A stretch of DNA of 64,000 nt from Charina bottae (taxonomy: Eukaryota > Chordata > Lepidosauria > Squamata > Charinaidae), in NCBI GenBank assembly GCA_023362775.1, contig JALMGJ010000025.1, positions 6,772,001 through 6,836,000 on the forward strand. The letters run 5' to 3'. Made by a program: the position numbers and the translations under genes. Shown here piece by piece: positions 1 to 11,290 of this stretch; position 1 is the first letter of the stretch; each line of letters begins with the position of its first letter. The notes beneath the pieces are model-generated. The model was not told where the DNA came from. It did not search any database and saw only the letters and a list, made by a program, of their open reading frames with translations.

Positions 1-295
1 CAGAGTGGAGGAGTATTGTCTTCTTTAAGTACCTGAAGTACATCACTACAGACCTTCAGGAAAACCCTGAAGATTCATTTATTTTTCATTGCCCTTCACC
101 TGAATTGTATTTTACAGAATTGCTGATTTCTTTATTTTGTTTTTACTGCAGTCGCTTTCTGATTTGGCTAAAAGGTCTGTTTTAATAGTGTTCAGGCTTT
201 TATTTATTCTTATGTTTATTGCTGTATTGTTTTCATCTTCTATCCCACTCTGAGAGTTTTTCAGGTGGTCAGAAAATATTTTACATAAATATATA
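1..295 (+). mobile_element. Decayed L2-like LINE 3' end
   Basis: The first 100 bases can be read as a degraded L2 C-terminus (a LKIHLFF-like run). A T-rich 3' UTR follows that ends near an 'aaatat' tail. This resembles the clearer L2 3' ends elsewhere in the window. It has no intact frame and is cut by the window edge. The family call is by resemblance only. Confidence 0.35.
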
Positions 296-681
296 TAATT
301 GTGGAACCCAAAAGGAGCACATATTGAGTGTAATTTGAAAATGGCTTGCTTTAGCTAATGAATTGCCCAAAGGGGAGGCAAGATTTCGTCCTATCAATAA
401 TATTAATTTCTAGCTAAAGGATAACTGCGTTAGGACCACCTAAAACTGATGTGTTCCCCATTTTATGAAATAGCATTATATCTTTTATTTCATGCCCATA
501 GTAAATTTGCTTTGTTGGCCAAAGGGGAGAAGCTAGAGAGAAAGGACATGGCTAGAAAAGAAGGAGAAATGACAAAAAGCAACACCAAAGAGTTTACCAT
601 TCTAGACTACTTCTTTCTTGGTTTTTTTCTTCTAATGCCACAAAATAAAGATTGTGGCACATATCAAGAAAACTTTGATAT
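296..681. other. Non-repetitive AT-rich stretch
   Basis: I see no recognisable gene or repeat here. The open frame crossing it runs into the downstream MITE and has no family resemblance. Confidence 0.5.
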
Positions 682-689
682 ATCTGCAT

Positions 690-800
690 CAGTGTTTCTC
701 AACCTCAGCAACTTTAAGATGGGTGGACTTGCTGGCTGGCTGGGGAATTCTGGGAGTTGAAGTCCATACATCTTAAAGTTGCTGAGGTTGAGAATCACTG
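690..800. mobile_element. Hairpin hAT-type MITE, family A, copy 1
   Basis: A short nearly palindromic element begins CAGTGTTTCTCAACC and ends with the inverted version GGTTGAGAATCACTG. The arms carry 'gggaattctgggagttgaag' and its partner. It is flanked by imperfect 8-bp duplications, ATCTGCAT (682-689) and ATCTACAC (801-808), 6 of 8 matching. An 8-bp TSD and CAG...CTG ends are typical of hAT elements. It has no coding capacity, so it would need transposase in trans. Confidence 0.8.
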
Positions 801-808
801 ATCTACAC

Positions 809-2296
809 GAGCAGGCAAAAGACTGTGGGAAAACAAGCTCTTTTCCCCATTTCTTCAATAATGATTCCAGAGTAAAATAACTGGATTATATTTTCATATT
901 GGCCACTGCTGAGACAGTCAGTTTCATGAAGTTAGAACTGCCACGTGAATAGCACCTTTTTGGAACTAAATCTGAAGTGTTGTACCCTATTATTTAGTGC
1001 ACCATAATGTACATTTGGTTTCCAGCACTGCTCTATAACATAAAGAACAATACATGAAATAGAAAGTAATCAACACAGTAATTGTGAAGTCTGTAAGCCT
1101 GGTTCTCAGATATGCAAGATAATTCTTGCCATGATGCAAACAAATGTAAATGTTGTCAACAGCAGGTTTACTTGTTTCTGGAAGCCAATGGGGCTACAGA
1201 AAAGACAAAAGTAGTAGTTTATTCATTGCATCTTTCTGGGGCCCATGTTTTGAATACCTTCAGGTGAGCCTTCTTCAACCAGAAATTGTTGAATGCAAAT
1301 ATAGGTGACAAGAAAACAATTTAAAAAACAAAACAAAACAAAAATGTTTTAGTAAAACGTAAGAACAAAGAGTTGACAGCATGTAATTTCACACCTTCCT
1401 CCCATACCTTTCTGCCCAGGCATTTGGGTTAAAAAAATTATAAAAGAATCATGAGACTTTTTAGCAAATCACAAATATAACATTTTCCCCCAAATCAACA
1501 TATGTTTCAAATGAACAATTATTTTCCAGAAACTTTTTTTTTTTACTTCTTATGACTCAATTCATTTTTCAGGAAGAGAACACCATCTTCATTCCACAGT
1601 TAATATTCTCAAATACTCATTGCAAAAGAGTTACGACTGGTTTCTGGGAAGTTCATGTAAGGACCTGCCAAGTTGTAGGAAGGCCTGGAGGAAAGCGTTT
1701 GACAGACAATTAGATGAACAATGCTGTGAGGGTATATGGAAGAATGATTGGCAATTCTAAACTAATGTCGGTGCCAAAGAAAGTTCTATTAAATTTTGCA
1801 TTAAGTGATACCTTAGTGTCAGACAGATTGGAATATCCCATGGATAGGAAAGGGGATCAGGGCACCATTGCTTTCAGTAGAAATATTTTAATTTAGGCCT
1901 GGTTGCAAATCAGCAAACTGTGCAGATCTTTCAAACGTGTTGCTGTACAGCAGTGGCTAATATACACATGCAATGGCATTCGGTTTTGAACTGTGCATTT
2001 GGGCACAAAGAATATTTTACCATAATCAAGTTTTGAGGATACCAGTAGATGGGTCACTGTGACACTATCTTTATCAAGGGATGGCTATAGCTGGCATATT
2101 GAAAGGGAAGAAAGGTGTATTTTCTTACTGCAGCTTCCAGCAACAGGGATGACTCTCTGTCTAAACCCCATTCAGGACAAGCAAACCACCAATTTCCTAG
2201 AACCTGAAACTTTCTGTCCACCCACAAGCCCCCAATCTTATGAAGATTGTGTCCCAGCTTCTTAGCTACCATCCAAGCCATCCATTTACTAGCCTG
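809..2296. other. Intergenic, nothing recognised
   Basis: AT-rich DNA with short A and T runs. The open frames here (for example 1714-1896) are short and show no family features. Confidence 0.5.
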
Positions 2297-2306
2297 GGAT
2301 CTCTGT

Positions 2307-4348
2307 TTTTGTTGTTTATTCATTCAGTCGCTTCCGACTCTTCGTGACTTCATGGACCAGCCCATGCCAGAGCTTCCTGTCGGCCGTCACCATCCCCAGC
2401 TACTCCATGGTTGAGTCTGTCACCTCCAGAATATCATCCATCCATCTTGCCCTTGCTCGGCCCCTCTTCCTTTTGCCTTCCACTTTCCCTAGCATCAGCT
2501 TCTTCTCCAGGGTATCCTGTCTTCTCATTATGTGGCCAAAGTACTTCAGTTTTGTCTTTAATATCATTCCCTCAAGTGAGCAGTCTGGCTTTATTTCCTG
2601 GAGTATGGACTGGTTTGATCTTCTTGCAGTCCAAGGCACTCTCAGAATTTTCCTCCAACACCACAGTTCAAAAGCATCTATCTTCCTTCACTCAGCCTTC
2701 CTTATGGTCCAGCTCTCACAGCCATAGGTTACTACGGGGAATACCATTGCTTTAACTATGCGGACCTTTGTTGTCAGTGTGATGTCTCTGCTCTTAACTA
2801 TTTTATCAAGATTTGCCATTGCTCTCCTCCCAAGAAGTAGACGTCTTCTGATTTCCTGGCTGCAGTCAGCATCTGCAGTAATCTTTGCGCCTAGAAATAC
2901 AAAGTCTGTCACTGCCTCCACTTTTTCTCCCTCTATTTGCCAGTTATCGATCAAGCTGGTTGCCATAATCTTGGTTTTTTTTGAGGTTTAACTGCAACCC
3001 AGCTTTTGCACTTTCTTCTTTCGCCTTCGTCATAAGGCCCCTCAACTCCTCCTCGCTTTCAGCCATCAAAGTGGTATCATCTGCATATCTAAGATTGTTA
3101 ATGTTTCTTCCAGCGATTTTAACTCCAGCCTTGGATTCATCAAGCCCAGCATGTTGCATGATGTGTTCTGCGTACAGGTTGAATAGGTAGGGTGATAGTA
3201 TACAACCCTGCCATACTCCTTTCCCAATCTTAAACCAGTCCATTGTTCCGTGCTCTGTTCTTACCATTGCTACTTGGTCGTTATACAGATTCCTCAGGAG
3301 GCAGACAAGATGACTTGGTATCCCCATACCACCAAGAACTTGCCACAATTTGTTGTGATCCACACAGTCAAAGGCTTTAGAATAGTCAATGAAACAGAAA
3401 TAGATGTTTTTCTGAAACTCCCTGGCTTTCTCCATTATCCAGCGGATATTGGCAATTTGGTCTCTAGTTCCTCTGCCTTTTCTAAACCCAGCTTGTACAT
3501 CTGGCAATTCTCACTCCATGAATTGCTGGAGTCTACCTTGCAAGATCTTGAGCATTACCTTACTGGCATATGAAATAAGTGCCACTGTTCGATAGTTTGA
3601 ACATTCTTTAGTGTTTCCCTTTTTTGGTATGGGGATATAAGTTGATTTTTTCCAATCTGATGGCCATTCTTGTGTTTTCCAAATTTGCTGGCATATGGCA
3701 TGCATCACCTTGACAGCATCATCTTGCAAGATTTTAAACAGTTCAGCTGGGATACCGTTGTCTCCTGCTGCCCTGTTATTAGCAATGCTTCTTAAGGCCC
3801 ATTCAACCTCACTCTTCAGGATGTCTGGCTCTAACTCGCTGACCACACCGTCAAAGCTATCCCCGATATTATTATCCTTCCTATACAGATCTTCCATATA
3901 TTCTTGCCACCTTTTCTTGATCTCTTCTGATTCTGTTAGGTCTTTGCCATCTTTGTTTTTGATCATACCCATTTTTGCCTGGAATTTACCTCCGATGCTT
4001 CTAATTTTCTGGAAGAGGTCTCTTGTCCTTCCTATTCTATTGTCTGCTTCCACTTCCGCACATTGCTTGTTTAAAAATAATTCCTTATCTCTTCTGGCTA
4101 ACCTCTGGAATTTTGCATTTAACTGGGCATATCTCCCCCTATCACTGTTGCCTTTTGCTTTCCTTCTTTCTTGGGCTACTTCCAGTGTCTCAGCAGACAG
4201 CCATCTTGCCTTCTTGGTTTTCTTTTTCTTTGGGACGTTTTTTGTTGCCGCCTCCTGAACAATGTTGCGAACTTCTGTCCATAGTTCTTCCAGGACCCTA
4301 TCTACTAAATCTAGTCCCTTAAATCTATTCTTCACCTCCACTGCATAT
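2307..4348 (-). mobile_element. Bov-B/RTE LINE, 5'-truncated, lineage 1
   Basis: This is a minus-strand Bov-B LINE holding most of the reverse transcriptase and the 3' end; the AP endonuclease half is missing. It is bounded exactly by the 10-bp TSD GGATCTCTGT at 2297-2306 and 4349-4358, so the 5' truncation happened at insertion. The 3' end (left edge) has the Bov-B signature of a conserved VHEVTKSRKRLNE terminus followed by a short AACAAC-type tail. It matches the longer copy at 17.1-20.1 kb closely, and the two appear to belong to one lineage. Confidence 0.95.
2316..4341 (-). pseudogene. Bov-B reverse transcriptase remnant
   Basis: Read leftward from 4341, the protein opens with MEVKNRFKGLDLVDRV and runs through the linker into RT. 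The palm motif RYADDTTLMAES keeps the catalytic YADD, and the C-terminal region ends VHEVTKSRKRLNE. At least three lesions are visible. A TGA lies between the LQQFME and ELPDVQAGF blocks, where the 17-kb copy has CGA (a CpG decay). A one-base expansion of an A run after LNLKK shifts the frame. A further TGA follows IRKAE. It cannot make active enzyme. The first half (3511-4341) and middle (2944-3507) remain open. Confidence 0.93.
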
Positions 4349-4358
4349 GGATCTCTGT

Positions 4359-5389
4359 AGTTGTCTCTAAAGACCCAAATCTGAGAATACTAAACACATC
4401 CCTCATTTTTATTTTTATTTTAAGGAGCCTGATGTAATTTGTGATTGACAACATGGCTATAGCATTAAAATGGAAATATTTTACTATTTCCTAATAGAGC
4501 CTAGTGGTCTGAAAGCAAAGCTGAGACTAATTTGCAACTGAGAAGTAAACAATCCTTTACCAATCTTATTGCAATTCCTGCTGGTTTTATTTTGGCTGGT
4601 AAAATAGGGCTAATTTAGAGGACTTGTAGAAAATCCATAATGCCTTTTTCCTATGCAGCTACTTTGGGACCATACTCCACAAAGCTGCTAAGCCTGCATT
4701 TTGATATGGAGGAGGCAATCACCTGTACTGTATGGCAATCACCAGAAGGTACTGGTTTATGCTGTGTTGGAGCCTGATGTAATTGGTGATTGACAACATG
4801 GCTGTAGCATTAAAATGGAAATATTCACCAGAAGGTACTGGTTTATGCTGTGCTGGATTAGGCTAATTGGTCAATGTCTCATGAAGCAATCAATGATCAC
4901 AACCCCTGCCATTTAAGGAGATTCCACAATTGCACAATTCTGTTTCAACCATTGATTGAATTCACTTAAACTCACTTTGTCTGCAGGCACTTAATTAAAC
5001 ATTCTTTGATTTGTAATTATAATTTTATTTTACTTACAGTTAATCTTTATTAATGTTTAAAATTTATCTTTGCATACCACAGACTATTCAGTCAATAATC
5101 AGATGGTATGTTATGCTGTTTAATATCCCAGGAACAATAATGATATTGGGCCACTTTTTAAATGCAGAAGTAGCAATAGTACTTTTTATTCTATCTATCC
5201 AATTCTTGGCCAATTTTTTGGTATATATTAGCTCTGTGATTATTTGATCCTAGACGTTTTGTTATAGCTACTCATACAAAAAGAATCAGAAGGAAAAATA
5301 TAGAGGATTGTAGAATTCAACACATCTGCAAGTAAATTCTGTTGAACTCAGTGAGATTTATTTCTAGATAGAAAAGTAAATTCTATTCC
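4359..5389. other. AT-rich intergenic with a local rearrangement
   Basis: No gene was seen. The only structure noticed is the small shuffled repeat cluster annotated separately at 4424-4852. Confidence 0.5.
4424..4852 (+). repeat. Local shuffled direct repeats
   Basis: A 57-base block at 4424-4480 recurs at 4769-4825 with about two differences. A 27-base block at 4740-4766 recurs at 4826-4852. The order is X, spacer, Y, X', Y'. A shorter repeat of 'tatggcaatcacc' sits just before the first Y. No known element family was recognised. The pattern fits replication slippage or template switching. Confidence 0.85.
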
Positions 5390-6180
5390 TTTCTCCGGGG
5401 CCAGTTTCAGTTGGTGTTGGTTGGGGAAAAGATTGTTCCCTTGGGCCCTCCTTTATGGGGTGCCACAGGGTTCTACTCTCTCTCCCCTCTTTTTCAATAT
5501 CTGTGTCAAACCACTGGGGGAGGTCATCTACTGGTTTGGGATTTGGTATCATCAGTACTCTGATGGTACCCAATTATACAGGTAGTCCTCGGGTTATGAC
5601 CACTCATTCAGCAACCGTTCAAAGTTACAACAGCGCTGAACAAGTGGGACTTATGATAGGTCCTCAGAGTTCCAGCTGTTACAGTGTCCTTGCAGTCACA
5701 AGCAAGTCAACGGGGAAGCCGGCAGGAAGTTGGAAGTTGTGATCACGTGAGGTCCTCACTTAACAACCCTGGTTACTTGGGGGACCACCTGTCTCCCGTA
5801 GTATCTGGCCGGCCGATTCAATCTGTCAGGATTACTGTGTTCTGGGTCCCTTTGACTAAACAATGTCATCTATTGGGACTCTGTAAGCATGCCTGCTCTG
5901 TAGCAGCACCTACCCTGTGGAATGAGGTCCCCCCTGAGATCTGGATGGGCCCCACCCTGCTGATGTTTTGGGGGGCCTTCAAGTCTTGGGTCTTTGCCCA
6001 GGCCTTTGGTGAGGGAGAGTGGATTTCCCTTTGCATTGGGTGGGTTTGTTTCTTTTTCGTTCCTGCCGGTTTTTGCCATCCCTGCCGTCTTTTATTCTTT
6101 TATTTTTGTCTATTTTTATTTCTTTTCTTGTGTTTAAAGTTTTTACTTGTGAGCTGCCCAGAGTTAATAACAATAGCTTA
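5390..6180 (+). mobile_element. L2-like LINE relic with internal deletion
   Basis: Bases 5430-5575 encode a decayed RT palm of the L2 type: a PQGSTLSPLFFN block followed by WYHQYSDGTQLY, where the usual YADD has become YSDG. After the nested MITE, 5770-6010 encodes the L2 C-terminus (APTLWNEVPPEIW, FKSWVFAQAF). A T-rich 3' UTR ending in a GAGCTGCCCAGAGTT block follows. Sequence normally found between palm and C-terminus is missing. It is not functional. Confidence 0.75.
5579..5764. mobile_element. MITE-like repeat nested in L2
   Basis: The sequence begins acaggtagtcctcgggttat and ends near ...gaggtcctcacttaacaacc, giving roughly inverted 'agtcctcg.cttA' ends. It interrupts the L2 reading. 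It matches a short repeat style common in reptile DNA, but I cannot fix the superfamily. The TSD is unclear. Confidence 0.5.
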
Positions 6181-6550
6181 CTTTTTAAAGAAAGGTTTGA
6201 AACTTTTGATTCTAAAGTTGGAGTTTGTGCTATCCTGTCCCAATGTCTGCTATAAAAAAAAAGAAATGCAGCAGAAATATTTCAAAATATATATTGCAAT
6301 GCAACCTTGAGGCTAAATGGCTGAATCTTGAAATCACATTTTCGCCTATTTGCATAACCCACCGAAAATGACTGAGCTAGAAATAAGAGAATGAAAGTAA
6401 GATGACAGAAAACCAATTTTGTAAACCATTGATTATCCTGTAGTAATTTTAGAATGAAAAGGCACATGGTACAGAAGACATATTTCTTTTATTTAGGATA
6501 GTATAGCATGCAGAAATGTGCACAGTACGAATGATTTTTTAAAATCAGCC
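6181..6550. other. Nothing recognised
   Basis: AT-rich DNA between the L2 relic and the first SINE, without coding or repeat features that I can name. Confidence 0.5.
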
Positions 6551-6562
6551 TAATCTCACAGC

Positions 6563-6915
6563 TTAGTGAGTACAGTACAGTGTACTGGGGTGCGATGGCT
6601 CAGTGGTTAAGACGCCAGGCTTGTCGATTGGAAGGTCAGCGGTTCAAGACCCAAGCGCCGCATGACGGAGTGAGCTCCCACACTCACCCCAGCTCTTGCC
6701 AACCTAGGAATTCGAAAGCATGCAAATGCAAGTAGATTAATAGGTACCACTTCGGTGGGATGGTAACAGTGTTCTGCGTGCATCATGCCGGCCACATGAC
6801 CGTGGAAGCGTCTTCGGACAACGCTGGCTCTTCGGCTAACAAACGGAGATGAGCACTGGCCCCTAAAGTCAGACACGACTGTGCAGGGGAAAACCTTTAC
6901 CTTTACCTTTACCTT
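6563..6915 (+). mobile_element. Sauria-type tRNA-derived SINE with 24-bp 5' extension
   Basis: The tRNA-like head has an A box (GGCTCAGTGGTTAAG) and a B box (GGTTCAAGACC) near 6596-6650. A unique body follows, then a Bov-B-like end (AGTCAGACACGACTG) and four ACCTTT units. The TSD TAATCTCACAGC lies at 6551-6562 and again from 6916. The TSD puts the 5' edge about 24 bases upstream of the normal SINE start. The extra bases are tacagtacagtgtact-like and may be a non-templated or transduced 5' addition. Confidence 0.9.
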
Positions 6916-6927
6916 TAATCTCACAGC

Positions 6928-8283
6928 ATTATTTTATTTCTTTATACAGCCTATTCTTGCTGGAACTTCCAATATTTAGAAAGCCTGTTTTAGATATCAC
7001 TGCAGCACAAAAGCATAACTGCATTTGTAGAGCCTCTGATCTTCAACATGATCCAAGTCCTTTCTACATTTATATTTACTGTGTTCTGCAAGCAACCCAC
7101 CTACAGCTTTTCCTCTCTGTTTAAATCCTGCATTAGTTTTCTGTTTGTTTGAGAGTTGCAGCTTGATCAAAAAAGATTAAATAAATCAGCAAGCGCTAAT
7201 CGGAAGCCATTATGACAACTTTTTCTGCTCAAATGGCTTGGCAGCATCTATCTGCTAACTTAAATGCAAACAATCACAGGCTTCTAAACTAATTACAGAG
7301 TAGAACATTATAAGGCATACGAGATTTGACAGCTATCATTACTAGAAAAAAAGATGGAATTTATTATGCAAATTGATAGAGCATTCTATCTAATTGAAAT
7401 ATATTAGGAAGGGAAACTTTACTGAAGCACTGATCCCTACATATACATATACCCACAAGCTTAGGAAGCTGCTTTACTTAGTATTATCTAAGCATTTTTA
7501 CTCTGAGCTCAGTATTAGTCTGAGTGTCATATATTAGCCACATGTAACATGTAATTTATTTGATTCGAATTTGTGATGATGTATGAATACATCACAAGGA
7601 AGATATTACTGTGTTTTATTTTTGGCATTTAAGATATGGTTTGTTGGCAGTTTATTAACATAACTTGTATTAGATGGTTGTTGTTTTGATAAAATCCAGA
7701 ATTCTAGCTGATTGAGAATTCTGAACCCATCATTCCAGTTTATCTCTGGCTTTTGCTTGTTTGATTCTGCCCAGATTTTAGGCATATTGGTAGAAAAAAT
7801 AAATCAGGAATTTCAAAATGATTCATTATTAGTTTGCTCTTCTACAAAACAGACTGGCATATTGCATGCTTATTGGAAAAAAACATGGTTGAAACAAATC
7901 CTGAGTTAATGTTGTGCAAAAGTGCAATCTATTGCCTGTCCTGATTAGTAATACTTTTCTACTCACATCATGCACTCTAGTACAAGCCAATATTCTTGTT
8001 CTTCCTCAGTTAAAAGCAACCTGTAGTTGAACTTGGATGGTGGTGGTTTATATGAAAAGCTTACTCTTGGGTAGAAAAGTTACATACCAAAGCATACTTG
8101 TAGCCATCTCTGTGGTCTTTCCATTCTGAAACAATGTGAATGTTTCATTGAACAGCCATTATGATTCATGCTTAATCTGTATATAATTAAGTCTCTCTTT
8201 CGTCTCCTGTTATGAGGACCAGAGAACATGTTAGGCCCCCCTGCCCATTTTTCTTTGATCCTGCAACTGAAAATCACAAGTTC
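6928..8283. other. Intergenic; 7140-7330 looks like possible conserved non-coding DNA
   Basis: No gene or repeat was recognised. The part around 7140-7330 is low in simple repeats and dense in homeodomain- and octamer-like words (ATGCAAA, CTAATTA, TTAAAT). That is the texture of vertebrate conserved non-coding elements. This is an impression from composition only. Confidence 0.3.
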
Positions 8284-8291
8284 AGCTAGGT

Positions 8292-8635
8292 CACAGCTTT
8301 CCAAACTGTGTGTTGCGACACAAAAGTGTGTCACTTGCAGGGCCCAGGTGTGTCGCGTCAAAACCCGGAAGCGCTGATGGTGCGCCGCCACTGCGCGCGG
8401 CTGCGCACGAAGTGGTGGGCCATCAGCGCTTCCGGGTTTTCGCACGGCATACAACGACACCACCACTGCTGCGGTGCGCGAAAATCCGAAAGCGCCGCAG
8501 TGGCAGCGGCGCACAAAAACCGAACGTGGAAGCAGTGCTTCCGGGTTTTTGTGTGCCACCGCAGTGGTGGTGCTTCCAGGTTTTCTTGCGCGCCGCCGTT
8601 GGTGTGTCACCGCGAGAAAACTTTGGAAAGCCCTG
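8292..8635. mobile_element. GC-rich hAT-type MITE, family B, copy 1
   Basis: The element is 344 bp and has a perfect 8-bp TSD, AGCTAGGT, at 8284-8291 and 8636-8643. The ends CACAGCTTTCCAAA and the inverted CAGGGCTTTCCAAA agree at 12 of 14 positions. The interior is CpG-rich and contains many inverted copies of a CCGGAAGCGCTGATGG-like motif, so it can fold extensively. No transposase is present. Confidence 0.9.
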
Positions 8636-8643
8636 AGCTAGGT

Positions 8644-10171
8644 GCTGCCACCTACTGCAAAAACAAAAGTGATAATGCATGCATCAGTCATATGACATCA
8701 CTTTTATGTCATCATGACTTCTGTTGGATGCCTATATAGGAACTTGGTCCATTCACATGGTTGAAGAAGTCACCGCTAGAGCTGTTAAAAAAAGCTCACC
8801 ACCATCCAAGTTCAACTACAGGAAGAGGACACATGTGTTTTGAAGTAGGTGGCACTTTTATGTATTATGTGATGAATCCATATTACATCTCTCTTTGTAT
8901 ATTACAAATACAGTACGTATATCTAATATTAATTTCATCTCCTGTTGTGCCTGCTCACCAATCCTTCAAGCAGGCAGCTGGGCTTTACATTTTCTTCTAA
9001 AATGCTTCTTGTGCATTGCACATCTATAGATTCAACAGTTGTGTTGAACCAAGCATCCTCTGGAATAGACTGCACTACAACACACATCATCCACTGACTA
9101 GCAATGATAAAAGCTATTGTCCAACATAGGGCAGCTACTTAGGAAAGTTTCTTTCAAAGATCAGCAGTACTTTACATTTGCTCAAAGCTTCAGATATGCC
9201 TTGCTGTGTATGAAGAAGAAAATGGGTTTGTGGCATCAAAACCTGCAGAGCATCCACACAACGTACGACTTGCTGTAGCTGGAGGCTGGCACACCCAATT
9301 TGCCTTGAGGTAATTTCCAGTGAGAAAATTTACTGTTCTTTATAAGTCCTTGAGGGAGGAGGATAAATTAGCAGTCCTGTGAGCTACCGACTGTTTCATT
9401 TGGCTTTTATTTAATCACTGCAGACCTCAACACTGGCTTCACTTTATCATGTGATTAATTAAGCAATCATCCCTTTTTAAAGATTTATTTCCTTTTTGTG
9501 GAAAACTGTGGGCAAGGCTTTAATAAAATCATAAGCTATATGATCAATATCCACAAATGCTACAAAAATATTGCAGGCCACGGAATGAATTTCAAATCAA
9601 TCATATCATACACACACCCACACACATATACACATCATCTTAAATTCTTTCTGCTTAAGAGAACAGCCAGTTTTTTTAAAGTACAATTGTTTTATACTAC
9701 ACAAATATACAGATCATATTTATAAAAGATCATGATTATAGGAAACTTAATCCTTAATTATAAAATAAATAAATAAATAAACTTATTATATTATTATATT
9801 TATTAATTTGATTTATTTTCAATTTAAACAATGGAATTTAGTCAGTTTTATTTTATTTGCAAACATTGGCCCACAATGATGTAATGAAGACATTAAGAAG
9901 ATTATGATAATGAAACAAAAATACTTAGGATTAATAGAAGCCCAGGTATTCCTTTTAAGGGGACTTTGGCAAACTCAATTAAAGTTTGAAGGGGGGGGGG
10001 AGACTGATAGCATGGGGGAAGAGGTTCTTGACTCTTCTACCTTGAACCACTTTGTCTTTTAACTTGTCCCAATCTGAATTTATTCTACAGATTAAAGGAG
10101 CCATCTATTCCCAGAGTGATAGAAGGAGCTTGCAGGTGGATTTTTTGGTGACATCATCATAAATAAATCAT
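8644..10171. other. AT-rich intergenic with small (CA)n
   Basis: Only a short CA-rich run near 9610-9635 and an AATA-rich patch near 9760-9800 stand out. A CRE-like pair (TGACATCA and TGATGACATAA-like) lies near 8690-8720. Confidence 0.5.
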
Positions 10172-10545
10172 AGAGAGCCAGTTTGGTCTAGAGGTTAAGG
10201 TGCTGAGCTAGAAACCAGGAGACCGAGAGTTCTAGTCCCACCTTAGGCATGAAAGCCGGCTGGGTGACCTTGGGCCAGTCACTCTCTCTCTCAGCCCTAG
10301 GAAGGAGAGCAAACCAGGAGACTGAGAGTTCTAGTTCCGCCTTAGGCATGAAAGCCGGTTGGGTGACCTTGGGCCAGTCACTCTCTCTCAGCCCAACTCA
10401 CCTCACAGGGTTGTTGTTGTGGGGAAAATAGGAGGAGGAAGGAGTATTAGGTATGTTCACCACCTTGGGTTATTTATAAAAACAATAGAGGCGGAATAAA
10501 AATTAAATACATACATACATAAATAAATACATAAATAAGGTAAAG
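10172..10545 (+). mobile_element. Chimeric tRNA-headed SINE, partial dimer, L2-type tail
   Basis: The first unit starts AGAGAGCCAGTTTGGTCTAG and runs through GGGCCAGTCACTCTC to 'cagccctaggaaggagagc', the arrangement seen in the Bov-B-tailed SINE at 11.8 kb. At the shared word CAAACCA (10310-10316) it restarts inside a second head. It then continues into the L2-type tail (ATAGGAGGAGGAAGGAG... GAGGCGGAATAAA). The result is an internal duplication of about 100 bases joined at microhomology, best explained by reverse transcriptase switching template between two SINE RNAs. Confidence 0.8.
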
Positions 10546-10565
10546 CCTCCCTTTATGTTCTCAAC

Positions 10566-10584
10566 AGAGAGAGAGAGAGAGAGA
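10566..10584. repeat. (GA)n microsatellite
   Basis: A short run of GA dinucleotides. Confidence 0.9.
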
Positions 10585-10715
10585 ACCTGAACCTCACAAA
10601 GAATAAGGAGCATGAGAAGCAATTCCATGTACTTTGGATGGGGTTTTATTATAATAGCACTGCCATCACATTACAGGGATTGTTTCCATTCTTAAGGTTT
10701 CCATAGTTTGGTCAA

Positions 10716-11244
10716 CTAGTTTGCTCCTTGGGAGGAAAGCTATGGCAAACCTAGACAGCATATTAAAAAGCAGAGACATCACCTTACCAACAAAGGTCCG
10801 TATAGTTAAAGCTATGGTTTTTCCAGTAGTAATGTATGGCTGTGAGAGTTGGACCATAAGGAAGGCTGAGCACCGAATAATTGATGCTTTCGAACTGTGG
10901 TGCTGGAGAAGACTCTTGAGAGTCCCTTGGACTGCAAGGAGGTCAAACCAGTCAATCCTAAAAGAAATCAACCCTGACTGCTCATTGGAAGGACAGATAC
11001 TGAAGCTGAAGCTCAAATACTTTGGCCACCTAATGCAAAGAGAGGACTCACTGGAAAAGACCCTGATGCTGGGAAAGACTGAAGGCAAAAGGAGAAGGGG
11101 ACGGCAGAGGATGAGATGGTTAGATAGCATCACCGATGTAATGAACATGAATTTGAGTAAACTCCGTGAGACAGTGGAGGACAGGAAGGCCTGGCGTGCT
11201 ATGGTCCATGAGGTCACGAAGAGTCGGACACGACTAAACGACTG

Positions 11245-11279
<35 letters not shown>
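10716..11279 (+). mobile_element. Bov-B LINE 3' end, lineage 2
   Basis: This 5'-truncated Bov-B is bounded by the 11-bp TSD AGTTTGGTCAA at 10705-10715 and 11280-11290. It ends in GAGTCGGACACGACTAAACG and an (AAC)n tail of about ten units. Its C-terminus (VMNMNLSKLRETVEDRKAW) differs clearly from the lineage at 2.3 and 17 kb (ELGMMTADRNLW), so two Bov-B lineages coexist here. Confidence 0.95.
10721..11245 (+). pseudogene. Bov-B RT C-terminal fragment (open)
   Basis: An uninterrupted 174-residue frame covers the last part of the Bov-B polyprotein: the MLLGRKAMANLDSIL block, YGCESWTIRKAE, DAFELWCWRRLLRVPWTAR, the basic GKRRRGRQRMRW segment and the terminal VHEVTKSRTRLND. The lack of any stop suggests a recent insertion. 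The catalytic palm lies upstream and was never copied in. The first ATG is simply the first methionine inside the truncated element, not a natural start. Confidence 0.9.
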
Positions 11280-11290
11280 AGTTTGGTCAA

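Noticed and set aside
8308..8739. 143-residue and overlapping frames
   Set aside because: They sit in the GC-rich palindromic MITE. Inverted repeats make both strands open.
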